Assembly: GCA_021791715.1 (NCBI GenBank)
Contig: JAJYWB010000041.1
Location: forward strand, 1-52,123
DNA: 52,123 nt
Direction: 5' to 3'
Source of the DNA: Planctomycetota bacterium
GTDB taxonomy: Bacteria; Planctomycetota; Planctomycetia; Isosphaerales; Isosphaeraceae
Position 1 is the first letter of the stretch, and each line of letters starts with the position of its first letter. Positions 1-8,126 of the stretch are shown here, one piece after another. Position numbers and translations under genes: made by a program. The notes beneath the pieces were generated by a model, which made no database searches, was not told the origin of the DNA, and worked only from the letters and a program-made list of their open reading frames with translations.

Positions 1-83
1 GCTCGGCGGACGCAACGGGATGTGCAGTGGTAGACGCCGATTTGGGACGGGTCGACGAGTTCTTTGCGAGGGCGCGAAGGCAT
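1..83 (-). CDS. REP-associated (Y1, IS200-like) transposase, N-terminal fragment cut by window edge
   Basis: Reading leftward from ATG at 83, the first 27 residues contain MPSRPRKELVDPSQIGVYHC followed by TSRCVRRA. This is the start typical of planctomycete Y1/RAYT-type single-strand transposases, in which the YHC-x-SRCVRRAF stretch forms the first strand of the HUH-Tyr fold. A strong ribosome-binding site, GAGGAG, sits 6 bases before the ATG (90-95). The catalytic HUH and Tyr residues lie outside the window, so activity cannot be judged. Proteins of this family mobilise REP palindromes, which is relevant because REP-like hairpins are abundant at 44.9-50.3 kb. The identification rests on a short N-terminus only. 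Confidence 0.7.
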   Translation of the reverse strand, partial: MPSRPRKELVDPSQIGVYHCTSRCVRR

Positions 84-207
84 GTTGATCTCCTCGATTG
101 CGTGTTCATCGATTGAATCCGAGGTTGAAGAACGAGGGTTCGACGATCTCGGCTTTTGAACGGAAGGTTTCTTCTGAACAACAGTATCAAATTGATACGG
201 GGAGTCA

Positions 208-559
208 ATGATGTCGTGCGGGTCGATTCCAATTTTGTCGGGTTAACCGATCACAGCGACGTAAGAATATCGCCGGCCCGAAGGGCGGTCTAAGGGCTAA
301 ACCGTTATCAGTCAAGGGGTTATATAAGTTAATGGCGGAGTTTCGGAGGCGGTCAAACTTTGGGTGTCTGAAAAATGCGAACTATGATGTCGTGCGGGTC
401 GATTCCAATTTTGTCGGGTTAACCGATCACAGCGACGTAAGAATATCGCCGGCCCGAAGGGCGGTCGAAGGGCTAAACCGTTATCAGTCAAGGGGTTATA
501 TAAGTTAATGGCGGAGTTTCGGAGGCGGTCAAACTTTGGGTGTCTGAAAAATGCGAACT
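208..559. repeat. 176-bp direct tandem duplication
   Basis: Positions 208-383 and 384-559 are the same 176 bases, differing at one site that I can see (T at 291, G at 467). Each copy ends with GGGTGTCTGAAAAATGCGAA, which resembles the end of an insertion sequence. The second copy runs directly into the truncated transposase at 488-925 and supplies its last codons. A recent unequal duplication, or a duplicated insertion-sequence end, is the simplest reading. Positions 84-207 upstream hold no gene. Confidence 0.93.
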
Positions 560-925
560 TTCCAGAACCTCGGGGAGAGTCTCGCCGTCCCCCGCCTTCG
601 TATCCGTGATCTTGTATAAAAGAACAATTTCATGTTTGAAGTCGATGATTAGATGAAGTTTGAAGCCGAACCATTCGACGACCTTCGTAACCTTCCCGTC
701 GTCGTCTTTGTATTCCTTCCGTCCGCCGCTCGCTTGAGGCGGTCCGTCCTTGATTTCCTCGCGCGCCGCATCGGCGGATTTGCGTCGCGCCGACAATCCG
801 GTCGAGTCGCCCGCGATATTCTTACCCAAGTCGGGTACGGCGACGCCGAGACGTTGAATCAAGACATTGAAGATCTCATTGAGATAAGGTGCGATGCGGT
901 TCGTTTTTGGCGGCTCGTTGGACAC
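488..925 (-). pseudogene. DDE transposase remnant (IS4/IS5/IS1182-like)
   Basis: The minus-strand frame contains GKNIAGDSTGLSARRKS, with the first catalytic Asp of a DDE transposase. It is followed by GRKEYKDDDGKVTKVVEWFG and FKLHLIIDFKHEIVLLYKIT, the typical beta-strand block around the 'G-x-K-x-H' segment of IS4-superfamily transposases. After ETLPEVLE the frame enters the 176-bp duplicated segment and ends in unrelated residues, so the second half of the catalytic domain is lost. Nothing convincing of the N-terminal domain remains in the same frame upstream of 925, although related residues may continue in another frame towards about 985. I consider it inactive; the exact IS family is uncertain. 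Confidence 0.6.
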
Positions 926-1069
926 GAGGAATCACAAGGGTTTACGGACAAAGCAAGCGGCTCCGGTCGACTTGACGTCGGTCGTCGGTCGCCGGAAAAT
1001 CATTAACGCACAACGGCGCGAACGCTCGCGCAGAGGGACGTCGGGGCTTCTTTGGAGGCGAATGCTCGT

Positions 1070-2329
1070 ATGATCAAGGTTCAATCGCTCGATCATCCCA
1101 AATTGCGTCCTCTCGTCGTCAGGCGAGTCGATCAAAATGGACAAGCGTTCGCGGTTCTTGAAGATTCGCTCGGCTTTGCTCACGGACCGTTTCTGATACC
1201 CTGGGACGGTTTTTCCAAAGTCGTCCGTCATTTCAACGGTGAAAATTCGCTGTCGACGATCCAATCGCTCGTGCTCAATGAAACCGGCGGGTACCTTGCG
1301 ATTGAACATTTGTGCGAGCTTGTCGACCGGCTTGATCGCTCGATGCATCTCGACGGTCCGACGTTCGCCTCGTTTATCCGGGCTTACCGAGCCGAGCCGA
1401 TCCGCCCCCCGGCGTACGCGGGCCGAGCGTACGCGGGAGAAGCCTCGGCGCTCCGCGATCAGCTCGATCGGTTCTTCCAAAATCCGCACGGCGCGGGCCG
1501 ACCGAGCCGGAGATCGCCGCCGAACGGCGAAGGATCGATCCGTGCGATCCTCGGCCCGCACATCGATTTTCATCGCGGCGGCCCGGTCTACACGTGGTCG
1601 TATCGCGAACTCGTCGAACGATCCGACGCCGAGATCTTCGTCGTGCTCGGGGTCGCGCATCAATACTGTAAAAATCGTTTTGTGCTTACTTGTAAACATT
1701 TTGATACACCGTTGGGTTTGGCTCGCACCGATTCGGATTACGTGAGCCGGATCGTCGATCGCGTGGGGGAGCGTTATCTCGACGACGAGCCGGTTCATCG
1801 CGGCGAGCATTCGATCGAATTTCAGGCGGTGTTTTTGCGTTATCTCCTCGGCGACGATCGCCCCTTCCGGATCGCGCCGATATTGGTGGGATCCTTTCAT
1901 GATTTGATACGATCGCGAATCGACCCGATGAGCGACCCCGAGATCGCTCGGTTTGTCGCGGCGCTTCGAGAGGTTGAAAGCGAAAGCGGAGCGAAGGTCG
2001 CGTACATCGGCGGGATCGATCTGGGGCACATCGGACGCGAGTTCGGCGACCCCGATCTTCTCGATCAGGCCGCGCTCGATCGTTTGCGAGTCTTCGACGC
2101 GTCGATGCTCGACCGAGCGATCGCGGGCGACGCCGAGGGTTGGTTCCGCGTCGCCGCCGAGGTCGACAATCGGCATCGCATCTGCGGACTCGCCGCGACC
2201 TACACGCTCTTGAAGACGATCGGGCCGGCGAAAGGACGAATTCTCAAGTACGATCAAGCGGTCGACTCCGCGCGAACGTGCTGCGTCAGTTTCGCGAGCG
2301 TGGTGTTCGAGACCGAAACGAAAGCCTAG
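1070..2329 (+). CDS. MEMO-like protein (AmmeMemoRadiSam system protein B family)
   Basis: About 419 residues. From residue ~115 to the end it matches the MEMO/AmmeMemoRadiSam-B fold, a dioxygenase-like alpha/beta protein with a metal site. Candidate ligands are His164 (GPHIDFHRGG), His197 (LGVAHQY) and Cys372 (RICGLAA), with the conserved EHSIEFQ block around His247. The first ~110 residues form an extra N-terminal domain seen in many planctomycete and cyanobacterial members. The in-frame TTG at 1052 lies before the GGAGG at 1054-1058, so ATG 1070, 11 bases after that site, is the likelier start. The radical-SAM and AMMECR1 partners are not next to it. The biochemical role of bacterial members is not settled. 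A run of AT-rich rare codons lies at 1664-1715. Confidence 0.85.
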   Translation: MIKVQSLDHPKLRPLVVRRVDQNGQAFAVLEDSLGFAHGPFLIPWDGFSKVVRHFNGENSLSTIQSLVLNETGGYLAIEHLCELVDRLDRSMHLDGPTFASFIRAYRAEPIRPPAYAGRAYAGEASALRDQLDRFFQNPHGAGRPSRRSPPNGEGSIRAILGPHIDFHRGGPVYTWSYRELVERSDAEIFVVLGVAHQYCKNRFVLTCKHFDTPLGLARTDSDYVSRIVDRVGERYLDDEPVHRGEHSIEFQAVFLRYLLGDDRPFRIAPILVGSFHDLIRSRIDPMSDPEIARFVAALREVESESGAKVAYIGGIDLGHIGREFGDPDLLDQAALDRLRVFDASMLDRAIAGDAEGWFRVAAEVDNRHRICGLAATYTLLKTIGPAKGRILKYDQAVDSARTCCVSFASVVFETETKA

Positions 2330-2377
2330 ACGTAACCAAATCATTAAACGACGATATTCTACGAGACGTGGGATTGC

Positions 2378-3436
2378 ATGCACATGGAAACAAATTTGGA
2401 AGAAACCGATTCGATCGTCGGCTCGACGGATACGACTCGATCGGCGGAGGCGTCGGCGTCGGCGGCGGAAGCGATCGATCGAGCCGGGGCCTCGAACGCC
2501 GATCGGGTCGAAGAGCGGCCGCGCTGTCCCGCGCCGGCGAACTTCCGCGCCGAGATCGAGGCGTACGATCGCGCGGCGCGGGTTACGCAATGGAACGGCC
2601 CGCGCTATCGGATGACGGTGCGGACGCTCGGCGAAGGGCCTCCCCTGATCTGGATTCCCGGAATCGCATCGACATATCGCGGGTATGCGATTGTGCTGAA
2701 TCGCCTTTCGGAGCGTTTTCGCACGATCGTTTACGATTATCCAGGTGAACATAAGAACGACGGCGCGCAATTGTCGAAAATCGATCACGACGATCTCGTC
2801 GACGATTTTTTCGGTTTGATCGATTTTTTGAATCTGGGTCGCGTTTTTCCGGTCGGGATCTCGTTCGGCGGGACGATCGCTCTCAAGGCGCTCGCTCGCG
2901 AGCCGAGGCGATTTCCCAAGGCGGCGACTCAGGGGACGTTCGCCCGCCGCGAACTCGCCCCCGCGGAACGTTTGGCGCTTGCGGTTTGTCGCCATTTTCC
3001 GGGCAAGCTCGCGAATCTGCCGTTCCGCGAGCGCGTTCTCAGGTGGAACCACGGAGTCGAGTTTCCCACGCCGATCGCCGACCGTTGGCCGCTTTACATC
3101 GAGCAAAACGGCGAGACGCCGATCGCATCGCTGGCGCACCGAGTCGACCTGGTTTCGCGGATCGATCTTCGCCCGATTCTCAAAAACATAACCGTCGAGA
3201 CGCTGATGATTCAGGGGAACGAAGATCGAGTAAACCCGCGCAAATATTATGATGAACTGATCGCCGCGACGCCGTCGGCGCGCGGTTTGGTCGTTCCGCT
3301 CGTGGGCCATCAAACGCATTACACTCACGCCGAGCTGTTGGCGCGTACGATCGACGAGTTCTTTTTGCCGTGCGCTCCGGGGGGTTGTCCCAACGAGCCC
3401 AAGAACGGCGATGCGTCGACCGACGATGCTTCGTAG
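2378..3436 (+). CDS. alpha/beta-fold hydrolase
   Basis: 352 residues. The first ~65 are an Ala/Glu/Asp-rich tail of low complexity. The rest is a standard alpha/beta hydrolase: oxyanion region GEGPPLIWIPG, nucleophile Ser162 in GISFGG, acid Asp283 in GNEDRV and His311 in VGHQTHYTH. No signal peptide is evident, so it is probably cytoplasmic. The substrate cannot be predicted. It starts 48 bases after the MEMO-like gene and may be co-transcribed with it. ATG 2378 is used here; a second ATG two codons on is equally possible because no clear ribosome-binding site is present. Confidence 0.85.
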   Translation: MHMETNLEETDSIVGSTDTTRSAEASASAAEAIDRAGASNADRVEERPRCPAPANFRAEIEAYDRAARVTQWNGPRYRMTVRTLGEGPPLIWIPGIASTYRGYAIVLNRLSERFRTIVYDYPGEHKNDGAQLSKIDHDDLVDDFFGLIDFLNLGRVFPVGISFGGTIALKALAREPRRFPKAATQGTFARRELAPAERLALAVCRHFPGKLANLPFRERVLRWNHGVEFPTPIADRWPLYIEQNGETPIASLAHRVDLVSRIDLRPILKNITVETLMIQGNEDRVNPRKYYDELIAATPSARGLVVPLVGHQTHYTHAELLARTIDEFFLPCAPGGCPNEPKNGDASTDDAS

Positions 3437-3466
3437 GTCGAAGCGTCGAACGGCTAGGCTTCGACC
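3436..3466 (+). terminator. possible terminator hairpin after the hydrolase
   Basis: Perfect 9-bp inverted repeat GGTCGAAGC (3436-3444) / GCTTCGACC (3458-3466) with a 13-base loop, beginning on the last base of the hydrolase stop codon. No T-run follows. Confidence 0.4.
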
Positions 3467-3766
3467 GGCGAGGAGTCGACCGACGAAACCTGACGGTTCG
3501 CCGCCGCCGTGAACGATCGGAGTGAGGATGCGGGGAAATCGGGACGCGACGGACCCCTCCGCGCGGCCTTCGGCGCCGCGATCTTTTCGACCTCCGCCGG
3601 GCTTCGCGGGGCTTGACACCCCGCGCGCCGCGCTCGACGATATGCGATCGAGAAAGAGCGTTCGACCACGGAAAATCGCTTGTCGAATCGTCGCCCCGCC
3701 CGCCGCGGCGCGCGATTTACGCAAAAGTGATTTTCGCATATAAATTGACTTAAGGAGGATTACGAC
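3467..3766. other. gene-free interval before aldehyde dehydrogenase
   Basis: About 300 bases with short open frames on both strands that I regard as chance. The last 40 bases turn AT-rich and end in a strong ribosome-binding site AAGGAGG (3752-3758), 8 bases before ATG 3767. The promoter for the dehydrogenase is probably here, but no convincing -35/-10 pair is visible. Confidence 0.5.
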
Positions 3767-5245
3767 ATGGCACAAGCCGTCATGGCGCGTCCCAAGGCGC
3801 CGGCGATTCGTCATACCAAACTTTTGATCAACAACGAATGGGTGGAACCGTCCGACGGCGGATCGTTCGAGACTTACAATCCCGCGACGGGGGAACCGAT
3901 CGCGGAGGTGGCCGCGGCTTCGGCGAAGGAGGTTGATCGCGCGGTCAAGGCGGCGCGGCGAGCCGTCGAGGAGGGGCCTTGGAGCAAGATGGACGCGGCC
4001 GATCGGGGTCGGCTTATGTATCGATTGGCCGACCTGATCGAACGCGAGGCGGCCGAACTCGCGGCGCTCGAATCTTATAACTGCGGCAAAACGATCACCG
4101 ATTCCAAGGGGGATCTCGAGGGGGTCGTCAACACGCTGAGGTATTACGCGGGATGGGCGGATAAGGTCGAGGGGCGGACGATTCCTGTTCGCGGTTCGTT
4201 TCTCTCGTACACGTTGCGTCGGCCCGTCGGCGTGATCGGCCAGATTATTCCCTGGAATTTCCCGCTCCTGATGCTCGCGTGGAAGTGGGGCCCGGCGCTC
4301 GCTTGCGGCAACACGATCGTGATGAAGCCCGCCGAGCAAACTCCGCTGACGGCGCTTCGCGTGGGCGCTCTCGCGATCGAGGCTGGCTTTCCTCCCGGAG
4401 TGGTCAATCTTGTCAACGGATTCGGCGAGACGACGGGCGCGGCGATCGTCGCGCATCCCGACGTCGACAAAATCGCGTTCACCGGACATGTCGACACCGC
4501 CAAGCTGATTCAACGTCAGGCCGCGGAGACGCTCAAGCGGACGACGTTCGAACTCGGCGGCAAGAGCCCGAACGTGATCTTCGCCGATTGCGATCTCGAC
4601 GAAGCGGTCGCGGGGGCGTTCCACGCGATTTATTTCCACGGCGGGCAGTGTTGCACCGCGGGGAGCCGATTGTTCGTGGAGCAATCGATCAAGAAAGAAT
4701 TTGTGGAACGGCTCGCGGCGAAGGCGCGGGAACGGAAGCTCGGCGATCCGCTCGATCCCGCGACCGAGCAGGGCCCGCAGGTTTCTCAAGAGCAGCTCGA
4801 CAAGATTCTTGGATACGTTGAGCTGGGAGAGAAACAGGGCGCCAAACGGGTCGTCGGCGGCGAACGGGTCGGCGATCGCGGCTTTTATGTGGAACCGACG
4901 ATTTTCGACGACGTGAAAGACGAGATGGCGATCGCGCGTGACGAGATCTTCGGGCCCGTCGTGAGCGTTCTGCCGTTCCGCGATCTCGACGAGGTCGTCC
5001 CCCGCGCCAACGACACGAAATACGGTCTCGCCGCGGCGGTATGGACCAAAAACATCGACAAGGCTCATCTGTTCGCCGAAAAGGTGAAGGCGGGGACGGT
5101 ATGGGTCAACTGTTACCACGTCGTCGATACGAACACGCCGTTCGGCGGGTTTAAGATGTCGGGGCAGGGGCGTGAAAACGGCGAGGCGGCGCTCGAGCAT
5201 TACACCGAGATCAAAACCGTGACGGTTAAGCTCGGCTCGGCGTGA
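3767..5245 (+). CDS. NAD(P)-dependent aldehyde dehydrogenase
   Basis: 492 residues, full length for the ALDH superfamily. Oxidises an aldehyde to the acid with NAD(P)+. Visible landmarks are [20 protein letters not shown] (cofactor and substrate tunnel), general base Glu262 in FELGGKSPN, catalytic Cys296 in [22 protein letters not shown], and [15 protein letters not shown] near the C-terminus. It most resembles the ALDH1/2 and betaine-aldehyde type; the real substrate is unknown. No signal peptide, hence cytoplasmic. It stands alone with its own strong ribosome-binding site and a hairpin on each side, suggesting a monocistronic unit. Confidence 0.95.
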   Translation: MAQAVMARPKAPAIRHTKLLINNEWVEPSDGGSFETYNPATGEPIAEVAAASAKEVDRAVKAARRAVEEGPWSKMDAADRGRLMYRLADLIEREAAELAALESYNCGKTITDSKGDLEGVVNTLRYYAGWADKVEGRTIPVRGSFLSYTLRRPVGVIGQIIPWNFPLLMLAWKWGPALACGNTIVMKPAEQTPLTALRVGALAIEAGFPPGVVNLVNGFGETTGAAIVAHPDVDKIAFTGHVDTAKLIQRQAAETLKRTTFELGGKSPNVIFADCDLDEAVAGAFHAIYFHGGQCCTAGSRLFVEQSIKKEFVERLAAKARERKLGDPLDPATEQGPQVSQEQLDKILGYVELGEKQGAKRVVGGERVGDRGFYVEPTIFDDVKDEMAIARDEIFGPVVSVLPFRDLDEVVPRANDTKYGLAAAVWTKNIDKAHLFAEKVKAGTVWVNCYHVVDTNTPFGGFKMSGQGRENGEAALEHYTEIKTVTVKLGSA

Positions 5246-5268
5246 GCCCGATCGAAACCGCGAACCCG

Positions 5269-5308
5269 CGCCTCGTCGGATCGCACGCCGCGGCGATTCG
5301 ACGAGGCG
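5269..5308 (+). terminator. possible terminator hairpin after aldehyde dehydrogenase
   Basis: 10-bp perfect inverted repeat CGCCTCGTCG (5269-5278) / CGACGAGGCG (5299-5308) with a 20-base GC-rich loop, 24 bases after the stop codon. No T-run, so intrinsic termination is uncertain. Confidence 0.4.
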
Positions 5309-5366
5309 ACTTCGATTCATCGCTTCAAGGTCGTTCGGAAAACGAAAAAACATAAGGTATTCTCGA

Positions 5367-7610
5367 ATGATTAAATCGGTATTTGTTATCTCTTTATTAC
5401 TTTTTGGAATCATGATGGAAGAAACGGTTCTCGGGGGGGACGTTCCCGGGACTCGCCGGTCGGTGACCGCGGCCGACGTCGCCAAGCGGTCTCATCCGGG
5501 CTCGGGGGGTCCCGCGTCGTTCGTTTTTGTCGCCGGTGGGCGCGAGCTTTCGTATCTGGCGCCCGAGGGGGATTCGCTCACGCGTTCGCTTTGGCGGATC
5601 GAAACGACGGGAAACGCGCCGGCGCGGGTCGTCGCCAGGCCGCCCGGAGGGGGAGACGACGACGCCAACGTTTCGCGCGAGGAGGCGCTGCGCCGCGAAC
5701 GGAGCCGGACGCGCGCCGTCGGAATCACGCACGTTGTATACGCCGTGAATAAAGACATCGCGATTATGCCGATCCGTGGCGATCTTTACCTTCAGCGCGA
5801 AGGCGCCGGCGAGCTCGAGCGGATCACCAAAACCGCCGAACCCGAGATCGATCCCCAGCTTTCGGCCGACGGGTCGAAGGTCGCGTTCGTTCGCGGCGGC
5901 GAACTTTACACGATCGATCTGTCGACTCGGAAGGAAACGAAGCTCACCGAGGGAGCGACCGAAGGCGTGACGCACGGGCTCGCCGAGTTCATCGCGCAGG
6001 AGGAGATGAGCCGCTCGACCGGGTTTTGGTGGGCGCCCGACGGATCGAAGATCGCTTATCAAGAAACCGACGAACGCCATATACCTTCTTATGTGATTGC
6101 ACATCAGGGAGGTAAGGAGTTTTCGACCGAAACGCATCGGTATCCGTTTTCGGGGGCGGCGAACGCCAAGGTTCGGTTGTTCGTCACGGCTATGAACGGG
6201 GGATCTTCGAAGGAGTTGAAAATCGCCGACGGCGACGATTTTTATCTGGCGCGGGCGATGTGGCGCGATTCCAAAACGTTGCTCGTGCAGATCCTGTCGC
6301 GCGATCAGAAATCGTTGCGATTGGAGCGGATCGACGTCGAATCGGGGGATCGGAAAACGCTTGTCGAGGAGCGTTCCGATACGTGGGTGAATTTGCATGA
6401 TTGTCTGGCGATCGCGGGAGAAAAGGGAGAGTTTGTTTGGTCGTCCGAGCGGACGGGATTCCGGCATCTCGAGCTGCGCGATTCCGAGGGGGCGATGATT
6501 CGGGTGTTGACCTCGGGAGATTGGGGGGTCGACGGACTGATCTTGCTCGATATCAAACGACGCGAGGTTTGGTTCGAAGCGGGGCGCGAGAGCCCGCTCG
6601 AGGCGAAGGCTTATCGCGTTTCGCTCGACGGCGGGCCGATTCATGTCGTCACGCGCGAACCGGGGACGCATCGCGTCGTCGCTTCGGCTAACGGCGATTA
6701 TTATGTGGATATGTATTCGAGTCGATCGCGACCTCCCGTGACGACGCTTCGCGATCGATCGGGGAAGTTGATCGCGACGCTTCACGACGCTACGAGCGAC
6801 GCGCGGATACGCGAGTTCGGGCTCGAGCCTCCCGAGATCACCGAATTCAAGACGCGCGACGGCGTGACGCTTTACGGGGCTTATTACGCGCCCAGAGGCG
6901 TGACTCCGGGACGCAAGGCGCCGTTGATCGTGATGGTTTACGGCGGCCCGACGGTTCAAACGGTGACCGATTCGTGGGGAATGACCGCCGATCTGACGGC
7001 TCGCTTTTATAACGATCGCGGTTTCGCGGTGTGGAAGGCGGACAATCGCGGATCGTCGCGGCGCGGAGTCGCGTTTTCGGCGGCGATTTATCGCAACATG
7101 GGAGATATCGAGGTTCGCGATCAGGTCGACGGAGTTAAGTTCGTCGCGGCGAGCCGGAGCGAAGTCGATTCGACTCGCGTGGGGATCACCGGGGCGAGTT
7201 ACGGCGGTTATATGACGCTCCGCGCCCTCACCGAGGCGCCCGAGGTCTTCCGCGCGGGCGTTTCGATCGCGCCCGTCACCGATTGGGACGGTTATGATAC
7301 GTGTTACACAGAAAGATATATGGGAACGCCGAAGGATAACGCCAAGGGGTATAAGGCGGCTTCGGTGATCGAGCGCGCCGATCGGATCAAAGGCGAGCTT
7401 TTGTTGATTCATGGAATGATCGACGAGAACGTGCATTTTCGCCATTCGGCGCGGCTTGTAAACGCTTTGATGCGCGCCTCGAGGCCGTTTCAGATGCTCG
7501 CGGCGCCCGATTCGCGCCACGGAGCGCGGCGCGAGGAGGACAGGAAATACATCGCCGAGCGGTCGGCGGCGTTTTTCGAATCGACGCTCGGGACGGCGAT
7601 TTCGCGGTGA
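5367..7610 (+). CDS. secreted S9 family dipeptidyl-peptidase (DPP IV-like)
   Basis: 747 residues. An N-terminal hydrophobic signal segment (residues 1-~23) is followed by a DPP IV-type beta-propeller (~35-490) and a prolyl-oligopeptidase catalytic domain (~500-745). The triad is Ser611 (TGASYGGY), Asp686 (IDENVHF) and His718 (SRHGARR); the Ser-Asp (75) and Asp-His (32) spacings fit DPP IV. The EFIAQEEM segment holds the paired glutamates that bind the substrate N-terminus in DPP IV, so removal of N-terminal dipeptides, usually X-Pro or X-Ala, is the likely reaction. Probably periplasmic or surface-located and involved in peptide use. The gene begins in AT-rich codons, unlike the remainder. 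Weak ribosome-binding site AAGG before ATG 5367. Confidence 0.93.
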   Translation: MIKSVFVISLLLFGIMMEETVLGGDVPGTRRSVTAADVAKRSHPGSGGPASFVFVAGGRELSYLAPEGDSLTRSLWRIETTGNAPARVVARPPGGGDDDANVSREEALRRERSRTRAVGITHVVYAVNKDIAIMPIRGDLYLQREGAGELERITKTAEPEIDPQLSADGSKVAFVRGGELYTIDLSTRKETKLTEGATEGVTHGLAEFIAQEEMSRSTGFWWAPDGSKIAYQETDERHIPSYVIAHQGGKEFSTETHRYPFSGAANAKVRLFVTAMNGGSSKELKIADGDDFYLARAMWRDSKTLLVQILSRDQKSLRLERIDVESGDRKTLVEERSDTWVNLHDCLAIAGEKGEFVWSSERTGFRHLELRDSEGAMIRVLTSGDWGVDGLILLDIKRREVWFEAGRESPLEAKAYRVSLDGGPIHVVTREPGTHRVVASANGDYYVDMYSSRSRPPVTTLRDRSGKLIATLHDATSDARIREFGLEPPEITEFKTRDGVTLYGAYYAPRGVTPGRKAPLIVMVYGGPTVQTVTDSWGMTADLTARFYNDRGFAVWKADNRGSSRRGVAFSAAIYRNMGDIEVRDQVDGVKFVAASRSEVDSTRVGITGASYGGYMTLRALTEAPEVFRAGVSIAPVTDWDGYDTCYTERYMGTPKDNAKGYKAASVIERADRIKGELLLIHGMIDENVHFRHSARLVNALMRASRPFQMLAAPDSRHGARREEDRKYIAERSAAFFESTLGTAISR

Positions 7611-7664
7611 GCCGATTCGTTTCGGTCGAGCGGGAAAGCGATCGCGAATCGCGGGTCGTGAATG

Positions 7665-7694
7665 TTGGTGGGGGAAGAATCGATCGGTTATAGT
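7665..7694 (+). promoter_or_regulatory. possible sigma-70-type promoter for the DUF997/symporter pair
   Basis: TTGGTG (7665-7670), an 18-base spacer and TATAGT (7689-7694), about 100 bases upstream of the TTG start at 7794. Found by eye only; the match is decent but unproven. Confidence 0.3.
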
Positions 7695-7793
7695 GATCGA
7701 TCTCTCCTGTGACACGGCGCGACGTCGAACGCTCGTCGTCGTGTCGACGATTCTTTCGCTGATGAATCCGAACCCGAGTGGGGAGCGCGAACC

Positions 7794-8126
7794 TTGCCCG
7801 TCCCGAACCGACCCGACCGGCTTTTTCGCCATGCGCGGAGCGAGGCGATCTTCATCGCGTCGTTCTGGCTGGCGTGCACGGTTTATTGTTGTGCGTATTG
7901 TTACATGTATGGATACATAACGCCTTCTCGTCCGCTTACGGAACGCGACGTGAAGCCGATCTGGGGCGTACCATCGTGGGTGTTCTGGGGGGTGTTCGTT
8001 CCCTGGTTGGTGTGCGGGATTGTGAACGTCGTTTTCTCGGCGTGGTTTGTGGCCGACGACGATTTGGGCGAGGAACGCGCGGCGCCGATCGCCGATCCCG
8101 GGGGAACGGAGGCCGACGTTGCGTGA
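7794..8126 (+). CDS. DUF997 (YhdT-type) small membrane protein
   Basis: 110 residues with two hydrophobic segments, ~20-42 (FIASFWLACTVYCCAYCYMY) and ~58-85 (WGVPSWVFWGVFVPWLVCGI), and a charged C-terminal tail. This architecture and the motif order match the DUF997/YhdT family, whose E. coli member sits directly before the pantothenate symporter gene panF. It is followed here by a symporter in the same arrangement, so it is probably an accessory subunit or stability factor for that transporter (inference). The start is TTG, supported by GGGGAG about 9 bases upstream. Its last 8 bases overlap the next gene's start. Confidence 0.8.
   Translation: MPVPNRPDRLFRHARSEAIFIASFWLACTVYCCAYCYMYGYITPSRPLTERDVKPIWGVPSWVFWGVFVPWLVCGIVNVVFSAWFVADDDLGEERAAPIADPGGTEADVA

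Noticed and set aside
653..1006. Plus-strand frame opposite the transposase remnant
   Set aside because: Antisense to sequence with clear DDE transposase motifs.
932..5485. A 1517-codon open frame on the minus strand, and similar long antisense frames (5397-8759, 9094-10830, 34172-35464)
   Set aside because: They lie opposite well-identified genes. The strong bias to codons such as TCG, CGA, GAT and CGG keeps the antisense frame free of stops; the proteins are Arg-rich with no family resemblance.
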